NCBI GenBank assembly: GCA_965267435.1
Contig: OZ253960.1
Span: 6,696,001-6,760,000, forward strand
Length of the DNA: 64,000 nt
Reading direction: 5' to 3'
Source of the DNA: JAWPMT01 sp965267435
GTDB lineage: Bacteria; Bacteroidota; Bacteroidia; Cytophagales; Cyclobacteriaceae
The translations under genes and the position numbers were made by a program. This document shows, one piece after another, positions 33,291 to 41,776 of the stretch. Within the stretch, counting starts at the first letter, position 1, and each line of letters begins with the position of its first letter. Below the pieces are notes generated by a model. The model was not told the origin of the DNA, did not search any database, and worked only from the letters and a program-made list of their open reading frames with translations.

Positions 33291-34939
33291 AGCGCCTCTC
33301 TCGGTTTTTCTATTGGAGTTTTCGGACCAAACGTCTTCTTGATGGCTTCTACATATCCGAAATCATGCTCGAGAGTAGGTTCTATCACTGTGCCTTCTGC
33401 AAACTCATTCCAGCAGCAAACCAGCACGTTGCCCTCGGTGAGGTCCTGGTTGCGGTTGATGAAGTCCTTTGCCTGTCCAATGTGCCGCTCAAAAGTTCGT
33501 GGCGTACTGAGCGCCTGGTCCCAGATGGCATACTTGTAATTGTTTTCAGGGCAGGGCTTTTTGGGGATCGTGTCGTACTTGCCCTGCTCGAGCTCCCGGA
33601 GGTTCAGTGGGCTGCGATCCCACCCAGCCGTAGCAGGCACGTGAAACTTGACGCTGCCGTCGCTTTCGGTTGCATAGAAGTTCCAATAGTTGCTATAAAC
33701 TTCCGCCATCTTTTCGTAGTCATACCCTTCCCAGTTGCCGATATCCCCAGGGTAGCAAGGGTTGTCGCCAGGACTATAATTTCCGTAGAAGTCATCCCCA
33801 TCGAAGATCTTGTAGGTATAAGATGATACCGCATCGTATCCTGCTTTGGCGGGGTAATCAATGAGCCAGTCTTTCTTGATCTGTTCGGCGGTGCGCGTAG
33901 TATCGTTGTCGACGAACTGTTTCTCGGGAGCGCCCAACACGGCAACGAAATACAGTGGTCCCAGGTCCATCTTTTTTTCAATGTACCGCAGCATGACCCC
34001 CACCTTTTGGCTGTGCGTGTCACCCTCTTTGCGGGCTTTGCCGAGTTCGTCAAAAAATGGGTCGTCAGCACACATGGCGCAAAGGCCATTTACAGTGTTT
34101 GTGAATGTCTCTTTATATCCGTGGTAAGTGGCCTGGGCGATATCGGCATGACCAATATAAAAATACGGCTTCCCGTCGGCGGTCTCGAGGTGGTTGGGGT
34201 GTTGCAGATAGGGCTTCCAGTACTCGATCATTCTGTCCAGTCCGCCACCAGGTTGGAAGAAGCCCCGGCATCCTTTGGGGTTCCCGGAGTCTTGTGTGTC
34301 CTCAATTTTATCGGCGATGAGTGTGGTGAAGTCGTTGCTCCATTTGATGGCAAATTTCAGGCCGTGAAAGTCTACGGTTGTAGGGTAGCTATCTCGCCCA
34401 GGGTAGCCCATGCCGCGGTTGGTCTTAGGAAAGATGTTGTCCATTACGTGGTCCCAAAACGGCCGCCACTTGGCCGGGTCGTATGCCGGTTTTGTGTTGC
34501 AGCTATTGCAGTATTGCCAGAATGAATCGAAGACCACGTAGTCAATGCCGTGGTCCGACATGATCTTGAGTTGTTTTGAGGTCACCTCAGGGTCGTCTTC
34601 GTTATAGTAAGGTCGGCCCTCTTGATATGCTATTGGGTGCCTGCGCTCCCTTCGGCTGCTTACCTTATTGAAATCGTCGATGACACTCCAGTGCCCCGGG
34701 GCATCGCCGGCGCTGCCCTTCGACCGGGACTCGAATCCCCAGAAAGGCATGTAGAATGTCCCAACCTGATAGTCAGCCAATGACGGAACCTCGTCAAGAG
34801 GGGGCGTTTCCCCCCGGTCGGGCGGGTTGGTATTGTTCCCTTGACCGCCGGTCGCGTTTGTTGGATTGGGCGAGGGGCACCGGAAGAATAGGAAGCCCAC
34901 GGCAGCGATTAGCAACGTGGCTGTTGATGGTAGTCTCAT
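33287..34939 (-). CDS. GH99/WbsX-like glycan-acting lipoprotein
   Basis: The 550-residue protein starts with a lipoprotein-type signal (LLIAAVGFLFFRCPSPN, Cys about 21) and a Thr/Asn-rich linker. The catalytic-type domain has the GHL/GH99-like and WbsX pattern: GTFYMPFWG near the start, then YVVFDSFWQYCNSC, PYFYIGHADIA and the conserved WNEFAEGTVIEPTLEHDFGY near the C-terminus. GH99 enzymes are endo-alpha-mannosidases acting via an epoxide; WbsX relatives are linked to surface polysaccharides. The substrate is not known. The promoter region carries a perfect TAnnTTTG element. Confidence 0.8.
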   Translation of the reverse strand: MRLPSTATLLIAAVGFLFFRCPSPNPTNATGGQGNNTNPPDRGETPPLDEVPSLADYQVGTFYMPFWGFESRSKGSAGDAPGHWSVIDDFNKVSSRRERRHPIAYQEGRPYYNEDDPEVTSKQLKIMSDHGIDYVVFDSFWQYCNSCNTKPAYDPAKWRPFWDHVMDNIFPKTNRGMGYPGRDSYPTTVDFHGLKFAIKWSNDFTTLIADKIEDTQDSGNPKGCRGFFQPGGGLDRMIEYWKPYLQHPNHLETADGKPYFYIGHADIAQATYHGYKETFTNTVNGLCAMCADDPFFDELGKARKEGDTHSQKVGVMLRYIEKKMDLGPLYFVAVLGAPEKQFVDNDTTRTAEQIKKDWLIDYPAKAGYDAVSSYTYKIFDGDDFYGNYSPGDNPCYPGDIGNWEGYDYEKMAEVYSNYWNFYATESDGSVKFHVPATAGWDRSPLNLRELEQGKYDTIPKKPCPENNYKYAIWDQALSTPRTFERHIGQAKDFINRNQDLTEGNVLVCCWNEFAEGTVIEPTLEHDFGYVEAIKKTFGPKTPIEKPREAL

Positions 34940-34972
34940 AGGTTAGGGATCTTCAACTCAATTTCCTCAACC

Positions 34973-34980
34973 CAAAGGTA
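34973..34980 (-). promoter_or_regulatory. Candidate -7 element of the GH99/WbsX-like gene
   Basis: TACCTTTG on the minus strand lies 33 nt before the ATG at 34939. No TTG was found at the ideal -33 spacing. Confidence 0.45.
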
Positions 34981-35161
34981 GTGTGCAACTGACTTACTGT
35001 AATCGACAGGAGTAATTCACAAGCACCAGAATGATTTCTGGTGGCCATGGGATGGAATTCTCACACTCATTCTATCGAATTGACAGGTCATGCGCCTATT
35101 TTTTTGCGTTACCGGGCAATTCCCTACTATAGTCTCCTAACTCTGAATTTAGATTGTAACA

Positions 35162-36688
35162 ATGTCCTGTTCAAAGCAACCAGCATTCTACCGGGAAGGT
35201 GGAAAGAAAATAGGAGTTTTCCTGTACCTGATTATGGCCGCATGGGCACACTGTGAGTCGCAGCCAATGGATATGACCATTGGGTCGGTGTTGGACAGCC
35301 GCAAGCTGCCACAGCAGACTGACTTACAAGCGGAGGAAGCATCCACAGCCTTTGTGGGTGTAAAGAACTCGACTGCCTTGTTCTTCAATGAAGGTCACAA
35401 GATGACATATTTTGGTTTTGGCTTCCATCGCAAGGCCCTGCGATTTGCGGTGTCCGAGGATCACGTCAATTATTCAGGCATAAAGTCACTGACTTCCAAA
35501 ACGATCAGTGGAAAGTCGGCTATTAATGCTTTCATCAACATTGACACCAGTAATTATATGGTCCACAGTGAGGCCACTAACGACACAGACGAGGCGGTAG
35601 TCTATGTAACGGAGGTCAGTAAGGACATGGCCACTGTAGGATCGCCAGTTGTCCTGACACGCTTCAAGGATCATAAGCGTGATGGCATGAGAATTTTCGT
35701 ATCCTCTTCCGAAGACAAAAACTATTGGCTCATCTCCCGTATAGTGGATGGCAAGGGGAAGGACCCATGGATTGAGTTGAGGGTGGTGGACCAGTCTTTT
35801 GCACCTGTTTGGTCGAGGGATATTACTATCTACGGGCCCTTTACGGAGAATTCGATCAGATCCTTAGAACTCGACAATGCCGGGAATTTCTATATGCTGG
35901 CTGAGGAGGAATCATCCACATCATCCGAAGCAAGATTCTACGCGTATTACTGGAGGTCGGAATCATTAAAGCCCACTGATTTGAGAAACGAGTCAGCGAA
36001 GATCTTTGGCGTAAATGCGAAGGTCCTGGACGGTGAGAGAGTCATATTAATGGGATTGTCGCAACTTGAGGAGGACGTCTCCTACTTTTATGCTCAAGTC
36101 AATAAAGAGTCCCAAGAGGTCGGGCCATTGAAATTCACACGGATGCCAGAGGACTTTCTGGAAGGATTCGATAAAAAATTTGGCATCTCTTGGCGAGTAT
36201 CTGAACTGGTGCCTCTCGACAATGGTGATGTTGTTGCAAGCATCGAACGTCAAAAGCATACCGAGGGCATGATGAAGTCAAATAGAGTGTATATTTTGTC
36301 CTTGGGAGACGACGGCAAGATCAACTGGATCAGACGGGTCTACAAGACGCAGGAGATGCCTTATGAATACGCAGGTCATAAGTTGCTTACAGCCGGAAAC
36401 AAGACATTTGTCGTATACAATGACCACGAGGACAACCTATCAAAGACCCTCGAGGATGATGACATCAAGGCGTTTGACGGGAGAAAGGGAATGCCGGCAA
36501 TAGTGGAGATTGATGAAACGGGTAAGGGCGAGAAAAGGCCATTTTTTCCTGGGGCAGAGATGGAAGGTTACCTGATATCCCTTAGCAACCTTTTCAAGAT
36601 CAGCGACCACTTCTACTATTGCCTTTCGAAAAAGTATAAAGGGATATACACTCACGACTTACGAAACGTCTCATTTCGCGTAATGTGA
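35162..36688 (+). CDS. Secreted hypothetical protein with repeated beta segments
   Basis: I do not recognise this 508-residue protein. Its hydrophobic N-terminal segment (GVFLYLIMAAWAHC, residues about 18-31) looks like a signal peptide or lipoprotein signal. It is preceded by a charged leader, so the real start may be the ATG at 35162 or later. The remainder has repeated strand-loop units with D-N and G-D turns (SLELDNAGNFYMLAEEE, ISRIVDGKGKDPWIELRVVDQ, YILSLGDDGKINWIRRVY), as in propeller or PQQ-like repeats. The genes around it do not suggest a role. The gene is somewhat AT-richer than its neighbours. Confidence 0.6.
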   Translation: MSCSKQPAFYREGGKKIGVFLYLIMAAWAHCESQPMDMTIGSVLDSRKLPQQTDLQAEEASTAFVGVKNSTALFFNEGHKMTYFGFGFHRKALRFAVSEDHVNYSGIKSLTSKTISGKSAINAFINIDTSNYMVHSEATNDTDEAVVYVTEVSKDMATVGSPVVLTRFKDHKRDGMRIFVSSSEDKNYWLISRIVDGKGKDPWIELRVVDQSFAPVWSRDITIYGPFTENSIRSLELDNAGNFYMLAEEESSTSSEARFYAYYWRSESLKPTDLRNESAKIFGVNAKVLDGERVILMGLSQLEEDVSYFYAQVNKESQEVGPLKFTRMPEDFLEGFDKKFGISWRVSELVPLDNGDVVASIERQKHTEGMMKSNRVYILSLGDDGKINWIRRVYKTQEMPYEYAGHKLLTAGNKTFVVYNDHEDNLSKTLEDDDIKAFDGRKGMPAIVEIDETGKGEKRPFFPGAEMEGYLISLSNLFKISDHFYYCLSKKYKGIYTHDLRNVSFRVM

Positions 36689-36736
36689 CCTAAATACCAG
36701 CTGATTTTTTGGCGCATTGCATGCACCTCCACTTCT

Positions 36737-37939
36737 TCACACCATCGCGTCAAACCGCAACTTTGGATTTCTTAAGGCCTTCATGGCCATACCCAGCCCC
36801 TCGAGCGTCAGTGGGAACATCCGGTTGTTGAAAAACTGCTGTAGCATCCGTGTGGATTGCGTGTACTGCCAGTAGGACAGGTGCGTGGGATTGAGCCAGA
36901 CGATGCTCTTGAAATGGTCGCGCATTCGCTCGAGCCAGACGAATCCCGCTTCCTGGTTGTGATGCTCGACGCTGCCTCCCGCGTAAGTGAGCTCCGAAGG
37001 AGCCATGGAGGCGTCGCCCACGAAGATGACTTTGTAGTCCTGGTTGAAAGTATGGATCACGTCGAGCGTAGGGGTCTTGGCGTCCCATCGGCGGCGGTTG
37101 TCTTTCCATACCCCCTCATAGACGCAATTGTGAAAGTAGAAGTACTCGAGGTGCTTGAATTCATGTTTGGCGGCCGTGAAGAGTTGTTCACAAGCCTCTA
37201 TGTGACCATCCATTGAGCCACCGATGTCGAAAAACAAGAGGACCTTCACGTTGTTTTTTCGAATGGGTTGCAAGGCAATGTCCAGGTAGCCCGCATTTTC
37301 TGATGTACGCTTGATTGTGTCATCCAGGTCCAGTTCTGTGGGTAGTCCCTCGCGGGTCAGTACTCTCAGACGCTTGAGGGCCATCTTCATCGTGCGGGTA
37401 TTGAGCTCCTGGTTGCCAGAGAGGTTTTTAAACTCTCGCTTGTCCCAGACCTTGAGCCCGCGATTCGCTCCCGAACCTTGCTTTCCAATCTTGATGCCCT
37501 CAGGATTATAGCCGTGAGACCCAAACGGTGAGGACCCACCAGTACCGATCCATTTGTTGCCTCCCGCATGTCTTTTCTCCTGCTCGTCCAGCAGTTGCTT
37601 CATTCTCTCTATGAGCTTGTCAAGACCACCAAGTGCCTGGATCTTGGCCTTCTCTTCATCGGTGAGGTTGTTCAACTTCGGGTCGTTCAGCCAGTCCTCG
37701 GGTATATCGGCCTCATATTCTTCCCCAGCCTCTACGCCGTGGAAAAAGCTGCCAAACAGTTGATCAAAGAGGTCATAATGGTGCTCGCTCTTGATCCATG
37801 TGGATTTGGTGAGGAAGTAGAAATCGTCAATGCTGTTTTCTACCACCTGTCGATCGAGGGCCTCTAACAGATGAAAGAGGTCTGCAATGCTTACCGGTAT
37901 GCCGCCGCGCTTGACGTAGTAGAAGAAACTCAGAAACAT
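36737..37939 (-). CDS. VWA/CoxE-like protein
   Basis: The 400-residue cytosolic protein has the CoxE-like von Willebrand A layout: an N-terminal helical part, a G/S/K-rich linker (residues 130-170) and the MIDAS region VKVLLFFDIGGSMDGHIEACEQLF (D-x-G-G-S, the variant usual in this family). It continues KHEFKHLEYFYFHNCVYEGVW and later YKVIFVGDASM. CoxE-type proteins act with a MoxR AAA ATPase, here encoded 2 bp upstream (37942-38784), in metal-center insertion or protein maturation. The target is unknown. Confidence 0.85.
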   Translation of the reverse strand: MFLSFFYYVKRGGIPVSIADLFHLLEALDRQVVENSIDDFYFLTKSTWIKSEHHYDLFDQLFGSFFHGVEAGEEYEADIPEDWLNDPKLNNLTDEEKAKIQALGGLDKLIERMKQLLDEQEKRHAGGNKWIGTGGSSPFGSHGYNPEGIKIGKQGSGANRGLKVWDKREFKNLSGNQELNTRTMKMALKRLRVLTREGLPTELDLDDTIKRTSENAGYLDIALQPIRKNNVKVLLFFDIGGSMDGHIEACEQLFTAAKHEFKHLEYFYFHNCVYEGVWKDNRRRWDAKTPTLDVIHTFNQDYKVIFVGDASMAPSELTYAGGSVEHHNQEAGFVWLERMRDHFKSIVWLNPTHLSYWQYTQSTRMLQQFFNNRMFPLTLEGLGMAMKALRNPKLRFDAMV

Positions 37940-37941
37940 GA

Positions 37942-38784
37942 CTAGTTGAGAAAGTTGCTACCAAAACGCGTGACGAACTCCACGTCTTGCTCATTCTTAA
38001 GCAGTGCTCCGCGATAAGGGAAGTCTTCCTCAGATATCCGGGTGTTTTCAAGATCCTCGTCGGTGGCCTTCACTGCCATCAATAACCTGATCCAGTCGAT
38101 GAGTTCGCTCGTGGAGGGCTTCTTTTTGAGCTGGTTGATTTCGCGCACTTCATAGAACCTCGTGAGCGCCCGGTCCATGAGCGTATCGCGCACTTCCGGG
38201 AAGTGCACCTTCACGATTTTGGCCATGGTCGTGGGGTCGGGGAATCGAATGTAATGAAAAAAGCAGCGTCGAAGGAAGGCGTCAGGCAGCTCCTTCTCGT
38301 TGTTGGAAGTGATGATGACAATGGGGCGGTGCTTTGCCTGCACGGTCTCTTTTGTTTCGTAGACATAGAACTCCATGCGGTCCAGTTCGAGCAGCAGATC
38401 GTTGGGGAATTCGATATCGGCTTTGTCAATCTCATCGATCAACAGGACCGATTGCTCTTCGCTGGAGAATGCTTCCCACAGCTTACCTCGCTTGATGTAC
38501 TTGCCGATGTCAGAAACGTCATTTTCACCAAACTGTGAGTCGCGAAGTCGCGAGACAGCATCGTATTCATAGAGGCCTTGCTGGGCAGTAGTCGTGGATT
38601 TGATATGCCACGTGAAGAGCTCTTTTTTCAAAGCCCGGGCGATTTCATAGGCCAGCAATGTCTTGCCGGTGCCAGGCTCACCTTTTAGTATGAGTGGTTT
38701 TTGTAGCGTCGCAGCCGCCTCGACGGCAATACTGAGTTCTCTCGTCGTTACGTACGTATCAGTCCCTTCAAATTTCATATCCAT
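37942..38784 (-). CDS. MoxR-family AAA ATPase
   Basis: The 280-residue ATPase has Walker A LKGEPGTGKTLLAYEIARAL, Walker B VLLIDEIDKADIEFPNDLL, sensor 1 IVIITSNNEKELPDAF and an arginine finger region (RRCFFHYIRFPDP). It belongs to the MoxR branch, chaperones that remodel partner proteins, typically with a VWA co-protein as in the downstream gene. The gene heads a two-gene operon (gap 2 bp). No oxidase or dehydrogenase target gene is close by. Confidence 0.92.
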   Translation of the reverse strand: MDMKFEGTDTYVTTRELSIAVEAAATLQKPLILKGEPGTGKTLLAYEIARALKKELFTWHIKSTTTAQQGLYEYDAVSRLRDSQFGENDVSDIGKYIKRGKLWEAFSSEEQSVLLIDEIDKADIEFPNDLLLELDRMEFYVYETKETVQAKHRPIVIITSNNEKELPDAFLRRCFFHYIRFPDPTTMAKIVKVHFPEVRDTLMDRALTRFYEVREINQLKKKPSTSELIDWIRLLMAVKATDEDLENTRISEEDFPYRGALLKNEQDVEFVTRFGSNFLN

Positions 38785-38871
38785 GCAAGTTACAAAATGG
38801 AGCGCTATGTGGTTCGGAGGGAATTCGACGTTAACCCTATGGAGGCGAGGCGTAATATCCGAAATGCCTCT

Positions 38872-38879
38872 TATGTTTG
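38872..38879 (+). promoter_or_regulatory. Candidate -7 element overlapping the longest frame of the barrel gene
   Basis: TATGTTTG is a perfect TAnnTTTG match. It overlaps the TTG that begins the longest reading frame (38877), so transcription would start near 38885 and translation must start later. No TTG was found at -33. Confidence 0.45.
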
Positions 38880-38900
38880 CACCGCATAAATTCTGATAGG

Positions 38901-39614
38901 TTGGGAAGAAGGTTCACTTTGGTGTTGGTATTGCTCAGTGCTGCCATGGTTACCACGTCCGCGCAGACGCGGACGGATGTGGGCATTCGAGGTGGTTACC
39001 AGCTTTCTTCGGCATACATCAATCACACCCTTTTTCCCGTCAATATGCGCACTGACTTCATTCCGACTTACCACTTCGGCGTCGTTGTGAAGCACTTCAG
39101 CTTTCGCCGTCCCAGTGGTAAGGGCGTGCATGCTGGGTTCCAATTAGGGGCCAATTATATTGAAAGAGGCTGGAGACAGACCTTTGGCTTGACCTCGCCA
39201 CTACAGCCGCTCGATACAAAGCTGGGCTATCTCGAGTTTCCGATAGAGGCTATCCTCTATGGCGGCAAAGGTCAGACTAAGTTTTTTGGGACGTTGGGGA
39301 TCTATTACGAACGACTGGTTACCAGTGAGACTCCTGAGGCCCCGTCTGATGAAGATCTGGAGATCACACGCGAAGACTTCTACACCTATGATCCTGACCG
39401 CGATCCAGAAAATGGCTATGGCATACGTGCCTCGCTGGGAGCATTCGTAGATCTGCCCTTCGGCACTGTCCAACTGGAAGCCTTCACTTCCGTGAGCTTC
39501 AGTGGAGTATTCGAGTATGGCACGCGAAATACGATGATCCCCGATCAGTCCAACTTGTATTCGGTAGGCGGATCTGTTTCCTACTTCCTCTCCTTTGGGA
39601 AGTTGGAATTTTAG
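38901..39614 (+). CDS. Outer-membrane beta-barrel protein (PorT-like)
   Basis: I start at the TTG at 38901 (GRRFTLVLVLLSAAMVTTSAQ after the initiator), because no ATG precedes the signal peptide and the TTG at 38877 overlaps a -7 element. The mature protein of about 215 residues has regular amphipathic strands: VGIRGGYQLSSAYI, YHFGVVVKHFSF, GFQLGANYIERGW, YLEFPIEAILYG, FGTLGIYYERL and a final SYFLSFGKLEF. This is the PorT/OMP_b-brl type of small barrel. Its ligand or partner is unknown. alkB follows 12 bp downstream in the same direction. Confidence 0.75.
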   Translation: MGRRFTLVLVLLSAAMVTTSAQTRTDVGIRGGYQLSSAYINHTLFPVNMRTDFIPTYHFGVVVKHFSFRRPSGKGVHAGFQLGANYIERGWRQTFGLTSPLQPLDTKLGYLEFPIEAILYGGKGQTKFFGTLGIYYERLVTSETPEAPSDEDLEITREDFYTYDPDRDPENGYGIRASLGAFVDLPFGTVQLEAFTSVSFSGVFEYGTRNTMIPDQSNLYSVGGSVSYFLSFGKLEF

Positions 39615-39626
39615 TAAATTGATTTC

Positions 39627-40685
39627 ATGTACCGCAAACTGGGCGCGTCCAAATATTTCCTTGTGCTGGTGCTGCCGGTACTGGCTTATATATCATTCAC
39701 CAACACTGGTTGGCTCACCTATCTGCCTCTTCTGGACGCTTTTGTCCTCATTCCCATCGTAGAGCTATTACGCGGTCCGGACCCGGCAAACTATTCCGAG
39801 GAAGAGGAGCAGACCTTGCTCAGTAACCGCATGTACGACTTCGTCATCTATTTGATCGTTCCCGTCCAGTTGATTTTCATGGTCTTCTTTCTGCAAGTGA
39901 TCGATGAGCCTCATCTGACCTGGGTGGACCAGCTAGGAAGGTTGAGCTCGATGGGTTTAATGTGCGGCGTGTTGGGTATCAATGTGGCGCATGAACTCGG
40001 GCACCGTGACACATGGTACGAGCAGTTGATGTCTAAGGTACTACTGTCGACCTCCTTGTACATGCACTTTTTCATCGAGCACAATCGCGGCCATCATCGG
40101 TACGTCTCCACACCTCGGGATCCGGCGACAGCGCGGAAGGGAGAGAGTGTCTATGCCTTTTGGTTTCGCTCGAGTGTGTTGGGCTATATGTCGGCGTGGC
40201 GCTTGGAAAGAGAACGGCTTAAGAAAATGGGGTTTGGTGGATTGCACTGGCGAAATGAGATGATCTGGTATCAGGTTATTCAACTCGGTTTGATAGGGAC
40301 GGTTGTTATCGTCTTTGGCTGGGTCGTCGCGCTGTTCTTCATCGCTGCTGCTACGATGGGGTTTTTGCTTTTGGAGACCGTCAATTATATCGAGCACTAT
40401 GGCCTGATGCGGACAGAGACTGCCCCCGGCCATTACGAGCGTGTGATGCCGCATCATTCATGGAATTCGGATCATCGGGCAGGGCGATTGATGTTGTTCG
40501 AGCTGTCCAGACATAGCGATCATCATTACCTGGCGAGCAGAAAATATCAAGTCCTCAGGCATATCGATTCCTCTCCTCAAATGCCTACCGGATACCCCGG
40601 AATGGTCCTACTGGCCCTTGTTCCTCCCGCCTGGTTCGCAGTGATGCACAGGCAATTGAGAAGATTTAAATCTGCAAACGTTTGA
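39627..40685 (+). CDS. alkB: AlkB-type alkane 1-monooxygenase / membrane di-iron hydroxylase
   Basis: The 352-residue integral membrane enzyme has the histidine motifs of AlkB: H122-E-L-G-H126, H152-N-R-G-H-H157 and H296-S-D-H-H300, plus the connecting NYIEHYGL at about 253-260. These ligands form the diiron site. It hydroxylates medium-chain alkanes or related terminal methyl groups using O2 and electrons from a rubredoxin. No rubredoxin or rubredoxin reductase gene is nearby, so they must be elsewhere. Six or so membrane helices are predicted. Substrate specificity is not deducible from the sequence. Confidence 0.88.
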   Translation: MYRKLGASKYFLVLVLPVLAYISFTNTGWLTYLPLLDAFVLIPIVELLRGPDPANYSEEEEQTLLSNRMYDFVIYLIVPVQLIFMVFFLQVIDEPHLTWVDQLGRLSSMGLMCGVLGINVAHELGHRDTWYEQLMSKVLLSTSLYMHFFIEHNRGHHRYVSTPRDPATARKGESVYAFWFRSSVLGYMSAWRLERERLKKMGFGGLHWRNEMIWYQVIQLGLIGTVVIVFGWVVALFFIAAATMGFLLLETVNYIEHYGLMRTETAPGHYERVMPHHSWNSDHRAGRLMLFELSRHSDHHYLASRKYQVLRHIDSSPQMPTGYPGMVLLALVPPAWFAVMHRQLRRFKSANV

Positions 40686-40718
40686 ATTTATTACACTTAA
40701 CAGAAAATAAATCTTTTC

Positions 40719-40751
40719 TTGTTTTTGTGGGTAGGATTTCTTCTACTTTTG
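40719..40751 (+). promoter_or_regulatory. Bacteroidota-type promoter of the 86-residue protein
   Basis: TACTTTTG at 40744-40751 is a perfect TAnnTTTG, 26 nt before the ATG at 40777. TTG triplets occur at 40719-40721 (22 nt spacing) and 40725-40727 (16 nt). Confidence 0.6.
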
Positions 40752-40776
40752 CAGCGAATTCATAAATCAAGAACGT

Positions 40777-41037
40777 ATGAGTACTATGGCCGTATCCGTA
40801 GAGAAAGTAGAGAAGGCAGCCACCAACGCTAAAGACAAACTTACGCAGCTAAATATCGAAGAAAAGTTAGTTGCAGAGTTGGAGTGGTGCCTGGGTAGTT
40901 ATGCTAGCGACGGTAATCCTTCTGGATTGATCGAGAAGGGAACCGAAGCTCTGGAGGCTTTGAAGAAATTCAAAGAATCTAATCCGCGCAAAGTTGCGAA
41001 GAAATTGATAGACGACCTGGAAAAGGCGTTTAGCTAA
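40777..41037 (+). CDS. Small helical hypothetical protein
   Basis: This 86-residue protein is not recognised. It is cytosolic, without signal peptide, and mostly helical: KVEKAATNAKDKLTQLNIEEKLVAEL and TEALEALKKFKESNPRKVAKKLIDDLEKAF, separated by a Cys- and Gly-containing linker (EWCLGSYASDGNPSGL). It has its own promoter and its own strong terminator, so it is a well-isolated, probably highly expressed gene. The first ATG, 26 nt after the -7 element, is the natural start; an ATG three codons later (MAVSVE) is also possible. Confidence 0.65.
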   Translation: MSTMAVSVEKVEKAATNAKDKLTQLNIEEKLVAELEWCLGSYASDGNPSGLIEKGTEALEALKKFKESNPRKVAKKLIDDLEKAFS

Positions 41038-41047
41038 GAACAAAGTG

Positions 41048-41074
41048 CCCCTGGTCTTCGGCCGGGGGTTTTTT
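41048..41074 (+). terminator. Intrinsic terminator of the 86-residue protein
   Basis: A 7-bp stem (41048-41054 with 41062-41068, one G-U pair) with a 7-nt loop is followed by T6 (41069-41074), 10 nt after the stop. Confidence 0.8.
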
Positions 41075-41099
41075 CTTTCCCGTGCCTGGGAATAGCCCT

Positions 41100-41522
41100 T
41101 CAATCCTTCCTCATGGGCAGCAGATGTTGATCTGCAATAGATCGCAAATACGTTTTACTGGTGTTGATGTCAGGGTCTGAGTAGATGTATGCTGACAGGT
41201 CTGCGATGACTCCGGGTTTGTAGCCCAATTTGATGGCGATCTTCTCGCAAAATTCGATTTCGGTTTGGTAGATCTTGCCGTCCACTTTCATCATCTGGAT
41301 GATATCAAAAAGATAAGTGAACTTCTCATCCGGTGGGAGGTCCTTTAATGTCTTGATGGGCTTTGGATGGTCGATGATGTTCTCCACCTGATCGGGTGTC
41401 AAACCATTTCTCTTTCCAACGCGGTGTATCAAATCACTCTCTTCCTGAGCAACAAAGTTGTCAGCCTTGGAGAGATGGACGAGTAAGCTTATTTGGTCCT
41501 CTACAGGTAGCATGGGCTTCAA
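41100..41522 (-). CDS. TerB-like helical protein
   Basis: The 140-residue cytosolic protein is all-helical and fits the TerB/DjlA-like layout: PVEDQISLLVHLSKADNFVAQEESDLI, then FDIIQMMKVDGKIYQTEIEFCEKIAIKLGY. The paired A-D-x and V-D-G-K turns are those of TerB-type metal-binding loops. Members occur in tellurite-resistance and stress modules; here there is no other ter gene. It is convergent with the small helical gene and divergent from the trp attenuator. Confidence 0.7.
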   Translation of the reverse strand: MKPMLPVEDQISLLVHLSKADNFVAQEESDLIHRVGKRNGLTPDQVENIIDHPKPIKTLKDLPPDEKFTYLFDIIQMMKVDGKIYQTEIEFCEKIAIKLGYKPGVIADLSAYIYSDPDINTSKTYLRSIADQHLLPMRKD

Positions 41523-41643
41523 TTGCTAATCAACAATCTAACTTAACGTATCTGGCCTAACGAAAAAAACATTTGGTTCGTTTTCGACCGGAGACCTCTT
41601 CCCTTCGCCAGGAGGTATATCGCTGAAAAAAAGTTTTCATTTT

Positions 41644-41650
41644 TACTTTG
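41644..41650 (+). promoter_or_regulatory. Possible trp operon promoter (-7 like)
   Basis: TACTTTG resembles TAnnTTTG with a one-base shorter spacer, 37 nt before the trpL ATG at 41687. No good -33 TTG was found. Confidence 0.3.
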
Positions 41651-41686
41651 AATTTGGGCGCATGTGCCTATAGATTCGCAGAACAA

Positions 41687-41746
41687 ATGATGAATTACAC
41701 AACGACATATTGGTGGTGGCATACAAGTCGAGATCGGCACTTGTGA
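41687..41746 (+). CDS. trpL: Tryptophan attenuator leader peptide (19 residues)
   Basis: The ORF begins at ATG 41687 (ATG again at 41690) and encodes MMNYTTTYWWWHTSRDRHL, ending with TGA at 41744-41746. Three consecutive Trp codons (TGG TGG TGG, 41711-41719) in so short a peptide, 65 nt before trpE and just upstream of a strong terminator, are the classical sign of Trp attenuation. Codons next to the Trp run are Tyr (41708-41710) and His (41720-41722). Its function is to sense charged tRNA-Trp by ribosome stalling, not to make a stable protein. Confidence 0.9.
   Translation: MMNYTTTYWWWHTSRDRHL
41723..41744 (+). promoter_or_regulatory. Leader hairpin overlapping end of trpL
   Basis: ACAAGT (41723-41728) pairs perfectly with ACTTGT (41739-41744) around a 10-nt loop, beginning 4 nt after the last Trp codon. 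A ribosome stalled on the Trp codons would cover the first arm; the hairpin is therefore a candidate for the 1:2 structure of an attenuator. A clear antiterminator partner for the terminator arm was not found by eye. Confidence 0.55.
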
Positions 41747-41776
41747 GCTACTGGCATATGTAAAAAAATATAGAAG

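Noticed and set aside
34725..34740. GACTCGAATCCCC, resembling a tRNA T-loop
   Set aside because: It lies inside the WbsX-like gene and no cloverleaf partner sequences surround it.
38877..38900. Longest start of the outer-membrane barrel gene (TTG)
   Set aside because: It overlaps a perfect -7 element, so it cannot be in the transcript from that promoter.
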